NCBI GenBank assembly: GCA_024697705.1
Contig: JAILFF010000206.1
Span: 1 to 16,855 of the forward strand
Direction of reading: 5' to 3'
Length of the DNA: 16,855 nt
DNA from: Ruminococcus sp.
Lineage (GTDB): Bacteria > Bacillota > Clostridia > Oscillospirales > Ruminococcaceae
Positions within the stretch are counted from its first letter, which is position 1. Every line of letters begins with the position of its first letter. Positions 13,625-16,855 of the stretch are shown here, piece after piece. The notes beneath the pieces are model-generated. The model saw only the letters and a list, made by a program, of their open reading frames with translations, ran no database searches and had not been told where the DNA came from. The position numbers and the translations under genes were made by a program.

Positions 13625-14710
13625 TTATCCGAGCTTCGCCACCGAACTCCTGACGATCAGCTTGGGTGCGAAGGTCTTGTTTTCGGCGGTAAATGTGCGG
13701 CTGTTTATCATATCGAGAATGGTGTTCGCCGCAGCCTCTCCGAGAAGGCGGTGCGGGTGATGAACGGTCGTGAGCGGCACCTCGCAGATCGAAGCGTAGC
13801 GCGAATCGTCGATGCCCACCACGGAGATATCCCCGGGGACTTTCAGCCCGTTCTCGCGGCAGAGTCCCAGCACCCTCACGGCGAGCTTGTCGTTATAGCA
13901 TACCACCGCAGTCTTCCCGCACAGAAGCTCCAGAAGCTTATCTTTCGCGGCGGCGAATGCAGTACCTCTGTCGGAAGCCGCGAACCAGCAGACGCTCCGT
14001 TCGGCGTCGTTCACTCCGTTGGCAAGGCAGCTGTTAATGAAGCCGCTGTAACGCAGATGCCCCTGAATGTCGTCAAGCGCGAATATGCCCGCGATCTTCT
14101 TGTGCCCGCAGGCGAAAAGATGATCGGTAACTATCCTTCCCGCCGCCTCGTCGTCCATTGCCACGCACGGAAGATCGGACCAGGGGTACTTTGCGTTGAA
14201 GAACACGATTGGGATATTGCTCGCCCTGAGTTTGTCGTAGAGATCCCTGTTCGGATTGGGCAGAGCACTTTTTGACGGCTCGACAATTAGTCCCTGAACG
14301 CCGTTCGCAAGCATGGATTTAAGCGCCTGACGCTCCTCCGACACCTGATTGTGCGTGATGGCAAGCTGCATGGTGCATCCGCTGTTGCCAAGCACGCTTT
14401 CGATGCCCGTAACGATGTGCGGGAAGATATAATCGCTGAAATAGGTCGAGATCACGCCGATATTGCCCTTAACGGAAACAGGCGAGGAAATATCCGCCCT
14501 TGTGCCGACGAAGGTACCGCTTCCGCGCACCCTTACGAGCACGTTCTCGCTTTCGAGCCTTGTCAGCGCCTGCCTTACCGTCTGTCTGCTCACCCCGTGT
14601 ATGTTGCAGAGCTGCTTTTCGGTGAGAAACCGGTCGTTCGGCTTGAGATTTCCCGTCGCGATACGGTTCTTTACCCAATCGACGATCATCAGATACTTAT
14701 AATTATCCAT
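13625..14710 (-). CDS. araR: AraR-like arabinose repressor (GntR DNA-binding domain plus LacI-type sensor domain)
   Basis: A 361-residue cytoplasmic transcription repressor. Residues 1-70 are a GntR-type winged helix (LTEKQLCNIHGVSRQTVRQALTRLE, then VRGSGTFVG). Residues about 80-361 are a LacI/Peripla_BP_3 ligand domain. This unusual pairing defines AraR. The sensor part also shares long words with B. subtilis AraR as I remember it: STYFSDYIFPHIVTGIES, GLIVEPSKSALPNPN and GIFALDDIQG. In AraR, L-arabinose releases the protein from its operators. AGAGGG lies 11 bases before the ATG. The gene has its own promoter covered by two palindromes, so autoregulation is likely. No clear T-run terminator follows it, so some transcription may read through into the transporter operon. 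Confidence 0.88.
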   Translation of the reverse strand: MDNYKYLMIVDWVKNRIATGNLKPNDRFLTEKQLCNIHGVSRQTVRQALTRLESENVLVRVRGSGTFVGTRADISSPVSVKGNIGVISTYFSDYIFPHIVTGIESVLGNSGCTMQLAITHNQVSEERQALKSMLANGVQGLIVEPSKSALPNPNRDLYDKLRASNIPIVFFNAKYPWSDLPCVAMDDEAAGRIVTDHLFACGHKKIAGIFALDDIQGHLRYSGFINSCLANGVNDAERSVCWFAASDRGTAFAAAKDKLLELLCGKTAVVCYNDKLAVRVLGLCRENGLKVPGDISVVGIDDSRYASICEVPLTTVHHPHRLLGEAAANTILDMINSRTFTAENKTFAPKLIVRSSVAKLG

Positions 14711-14753
14711 ATCTTTAACAGCCCTCTCTTTCGGTAAACGATCAACAATACAA

Positions 14754-14804
14754 TGTACCGTACAGCTTTGTACAAATTATAGCACAACCGATTCGATTTG
14801 TAAA
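14754..14804 (-). promoter_or_regulatory. araR promoter with two TGTAC palindromes
   Basis: On the minus strand, -35 TTTACA (14804-14799) and -10 TATAAT (14781-14776), with an extended TG, are 17 bases apart. Directly downstream are TTTGTACAAA (14767-14776, a perfect palindrome touching the -10) and TGTACCGTACA (14754-14764, a perfect palindrome around one C). These cover the start site and are good candidates for autoregulatory AraR operators. Confidence 0.7.
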
Positions 14805-14937
14805 GACAAAAGGTACAACTTTCTTTTAAATTTGTCAATACATTTAAAAACCGGGCTGTTTCATTGTTACGATTGCACAAAAGAATATGAAACACTTCCG
14901 TACTATTAATCCGAAGACATCGCAAAGCAAAAATAAT

Positions 14938-14976
14938 GCAAAAGCAGACCGCTATATCGCAGCGGTCTGCCTTTTG
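14938..14976 (-). terminator. Intrinsic terminator of the sensor-GGDEF gene
   Basis: A perfect 10-bp stem GCAGACCGCT/AGCGGTCTGC (14944-14953 and 14961-14970) has a 7-base loop. On the minus strand it is followed by TTTT. It lies 26 bases after the stop of the GGDEF gene. A plus-strand T-run (CTTTT) also exists, but no plus gene ends here. Confidence 0.82.
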
Positions 14977-14995
14977 TAAATATCTTGTAACAGCT

Positions 14996-16855
14996 TTATA
15001 CTGCGGATTTTTTCGCCGCTTTATCCCTGTACATCTCCTCGTCGGCGCGTTTTGCCACATCGGAAACGCAGACGTCCGTCTCGGAGTCGAACACCGCTAT
15101 GCCGAAGGCTACTGACACATACTCGGGCGGCAGAGGAAGAGTATCCGAATATGGGCTGAGCAGTTCGTTGAATCTCTGTCGAAGCGTTTCACGGTTATTG
15201 AAATCTTCACCCGTGAGGACGGCTATGAACTCGTCGCCTCCCATCCTGTATACCGTGCTGTGCTTGAATACGTTGCATATTAGGCGGCAGGCTCTCAGCA
15301 GGTAAACATCTCCTGCCTCGTGACCCTCCGTGTCGTTTATCAGCTTAAGATTGTTCACATCGAACATCGCTATCGCGAACGCAAGATCGGGGTCGGTATC
15401 TATCTTAGCCTGCAAATGCTTCTCGTTATCCTCATACGCCATACGGTTATTGACGTTCGTAAGCGGGTCGCGCCTCATGAGATCGAGCAGTCTCTTGTTG
15501 ATAAGGTTGAGAGTCAGGGCGTGGCGGAACTTATCGAATACCAGACTCATACGGTGCTGATAGTTCTGAAGTAAGCGATTCTGCACATTTTCAAGGCAAT
15601 CCCTGAATACCAGATAACCGAAAGCCTGATCCGTTTCGTGAAGAGGAAGGAAAACGTACAGATGATCTTCTCCTTCGGGATCGTAACCGGGCACAAGGTC
15701 GCTGGAACGGAAATTATCGCATTTTGCATTCCTTCCGTCTTCGGTAGAATAGACTATCTCCATATTTGTGCTGTATCTGTCGGTGTTTAGCTTTATGCTC
15801 GGGTCGTAGATGGAAAGCCCGAAATTCGGCTCCAGTATAAGATGAAACGAATCGCCTTCATAGTTGTGATCCTTTGTCAGCAGCTCTAAAAGGTTCTTTT
15901 TGAAATCCTTATAAGTAAGGCACGAAAGCACGGTAGAGTCGATGAGATCGAGCTTTCGGTTGAAGTAAGTGGTCTTGGCACGGTTCGAGAAATACTCTCG
16001 TCCTTTGTTCCTTCTCAGCTTGTCGCTGTTTCTGTACTCAAAGCAGTTGCAGCTGTCGCCCGGAACGAACTTACATTGGATAACAAGACTTCTGCCCTTC
16101 TCCGCGCCGGTCATCAATTCTTTCCACAGCTTTACGACAGCCGCGCCCATCTCCTCAAAGCACTGATCCACGGAAGCAATAGAAGGATAGAAGACCTGCC
16201 CGTAGTCTATATAGTCGTATCCTGTAACTTTAACGTCGCGGGGCACATCATAGCCGAATTTGTCGAGCGTAACGCAGGTCTCCATCGCAAGACCGTCGTT
16301 AGCGCAAATTACAGCGTCGGGGAGCGTCTCCCCTTTTGTACACATCTCGGTAACGCGCCTTGTGGCAGCGGCGTTTTCCCAGTTGGTGTAAAAAACTTCT
16401 TTAAGCTCGTCTTTGCAATCGTTCTCTCTGAGATAATCCCGCAGGGCATTGAGCCTTAATTCCGAATCATGGGAATCCCTCGAACCCGCAAAAAAGACAA
16501 TGCTCCTTACGCCGTGTTTGTCTCTCAGGTGAGCACACATATCCTTCGTAGCCTGATAGTTGTCGGAGCCGACATAGCTGATACCTTCCCTGCGGGCGCC
16601 CTGGATTATCACGGGGATACCTGCTTCTTCGCAGCGTGCAATAATATTATCGACCCTGTCCCTGAAATCAAGACCGCTGCCGAATATCACAGCACCGTCG
16701 AAATCATGAAGATCGGGAAGATTGAATATGTTCATCTCTCCCTGTTTTTTAGACGGGCTGTCTATATATGTGGGATAGCAAAGGAACAGAAAAAGGTCTG
16801 CCTTATCCTCACTGAGCGCCCCAAGAATACCCGCAATGAACTGTCCGAGTATCTC
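14996..16855 (-). CDS. LacI-type sugar-binding domain / GAF-like / GGDEF fusion protein, 5' end outside the window
   Basis: The frame is open to the right edge: 40 more codons lie upstream of the ATG at 16735, and they continue the Peripla_BP fold (ILGQFIAGILGALSEDKADL, then LFLCYPTYIDS). That ATG is therefore internal and at least 619 residues are visible. Domains in visible numbering are as follows. LacI/Peripla_BP_3-type ligand binding spans about 1-275 (DGAVIFGSGLD, PVIIQGARREG, DAVICANDGLAM, KVTGYDYIDYG). A GAF-like middle follows at about 290-440, then GGDEF at about 455-619, with DPLTNVNNRMAYE and YRMGGDEF (539-543). No transmembrane segment or RxxD inhibitory site is visible. It is probably a cytoplasmic protein that makes c-di-GMP in response to a small ligand. 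The architecture recalls 'substrate-binding and GGDEF domain' proteins of Clostridia. The missing N-terminus could hold a DNA-binding or other domain. Confidence 0.85.
   Translation of the reverse strand, partial: EILGQFIAGILGALSEDKADLFLFLCYPTYIDSPSKKQGEMNIFNLPDLHDFDGAVIFGSGLDFRDRVDNIIARCEEAGIPVIIQGARREGISYVGSDNYQATKDMCAHLRDKHGVRSIVFFAGSRDSHDSELRLNALRDYLRENDCKDELKEVFYTNWENAAATRRVTEMCTKGETLPDAVICANDGLAMETCVTLDKFGYDVPRDVKVTGYDYIDYGQVFYPSIASVDQCFEEMGAAVVKLWKELMTGAEKGRSLVIQCKFVPGDSCNCFEYRNSDKLRRNKGREYFSNRAKTTYFNRKLDLIDSTVLSCLTYKDFKKNLLELLTKDHNYEGDSFHLILEPNFGLSIYDPSIKLNTDRYSTNMEIVYSTEDGRNAKCDNFRSSDLVPGYDPEGEDHLYVFLPLHETDQAFGYLVFRDCLENVQNRLLQNYQHRMSLVFDKFRHALTLNLINKRLLDLMRRDPLTNVNNRMAYEDNEKHLQAKIDTDPDLAFAIAMFDVNNLKLINDTEGHEAGDVYLLRACRLICNVFKHSTVYRMGGDEFIAVLTGEDFNNRETLRQRFNELLSPYSDTLPLPPEYVSVAFGIAVFDSETDVCVSDVAKRADEEMYRDKAAKKSAV

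Noticed and set aside
16733..16735. ATG at 16735 as the start of the sensor-GGDEF protein
   Set aside because: The frame continues upstream to the window edge with sequence that completes the binding-protein fold, and GGGAGAG sits too close to the ATG.
1..16855. CRISPR array, insertion sequence, prophage, tRNA or rRNA
   Set aside because: No regularly spaced repeats, transposase or phage domains, cloverleaf or rRNA words were recognised on either strand.

Overview
The window reads as part of a chromosome from an anaerobic gut Firmicute, most likely Ruminococcus or a close relative in Oscillospiraceae. This rests on the protein types: BspA-like leucine-rich-repeat and FG-GAP surface proteins with the 'YGIAVYQSGKW' type of C-terminal fibronectin-like module, a lipoprotein sugar binder with a Gly/Ser/Thr linker, an AraR-type regulator, and a binding-protein/GGDEF fusion. 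It also rests on AT-rich gaps with near-consensus sigma-A promoters between more GC-rich genes. The genus is an inference. I see no rRNA, tRNA, CRISPR array, transposase or phage gene.

Left part (1-6800, plus strand): a consensus promoter drives a two-gene unit of a class I methyltransferase and an S4-less RsuA/RluE-type pseudouridine synthase, overlapping by ATGA and closed by an intrinsic terminator. Next come two large surface-type proteins. The first (FG-GAP, InlB-like repeats and two FN3-like modules) has an abnormal 5' end: a consensus promoter, a Shine-Dalgarno site with a 38-codon ORF, and a strong terminator all lie directly in front of or inside its open frame, and no proper start or signal peptide can be found. 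The second is an intact BspA-type LRR protein with a signal peptide, a cohesin-like domain and the same C-terminal module.

Right part (6800-16855, minus strand): a membrane diguanylate cyclase comes first. A repeat-rich gap follows, and then a sugar ABC transporter operon, transcribed in the order binding lipoprotein, double ATPase, permease, permease. The gene order and the binding protein resemble the furanose transporter YtfQ-YtfR-YtfT-YjfF of E. coli. Upstream on the same strand is an AraR-like GntR/LacI repressor gene. TGTAC-type palindromes sit on the promoters of both the repressor and the binding protein, so I infer an AraR-controlled L-arabinose (possibly arabinofuranose) uptake cassette with autoregulation. 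No catabolic enzyme is in view.

The right edge cuts a large protein with a LacI-type sugar-binding domain, a GAF-like middle and a GGDEF domain. Its frame stays open to the last base, so its true start lies outside the window. The transporter cassette is therefore flanked by two c-di-GMP synthase genes, one of which looks like a soluble ligand sensor.
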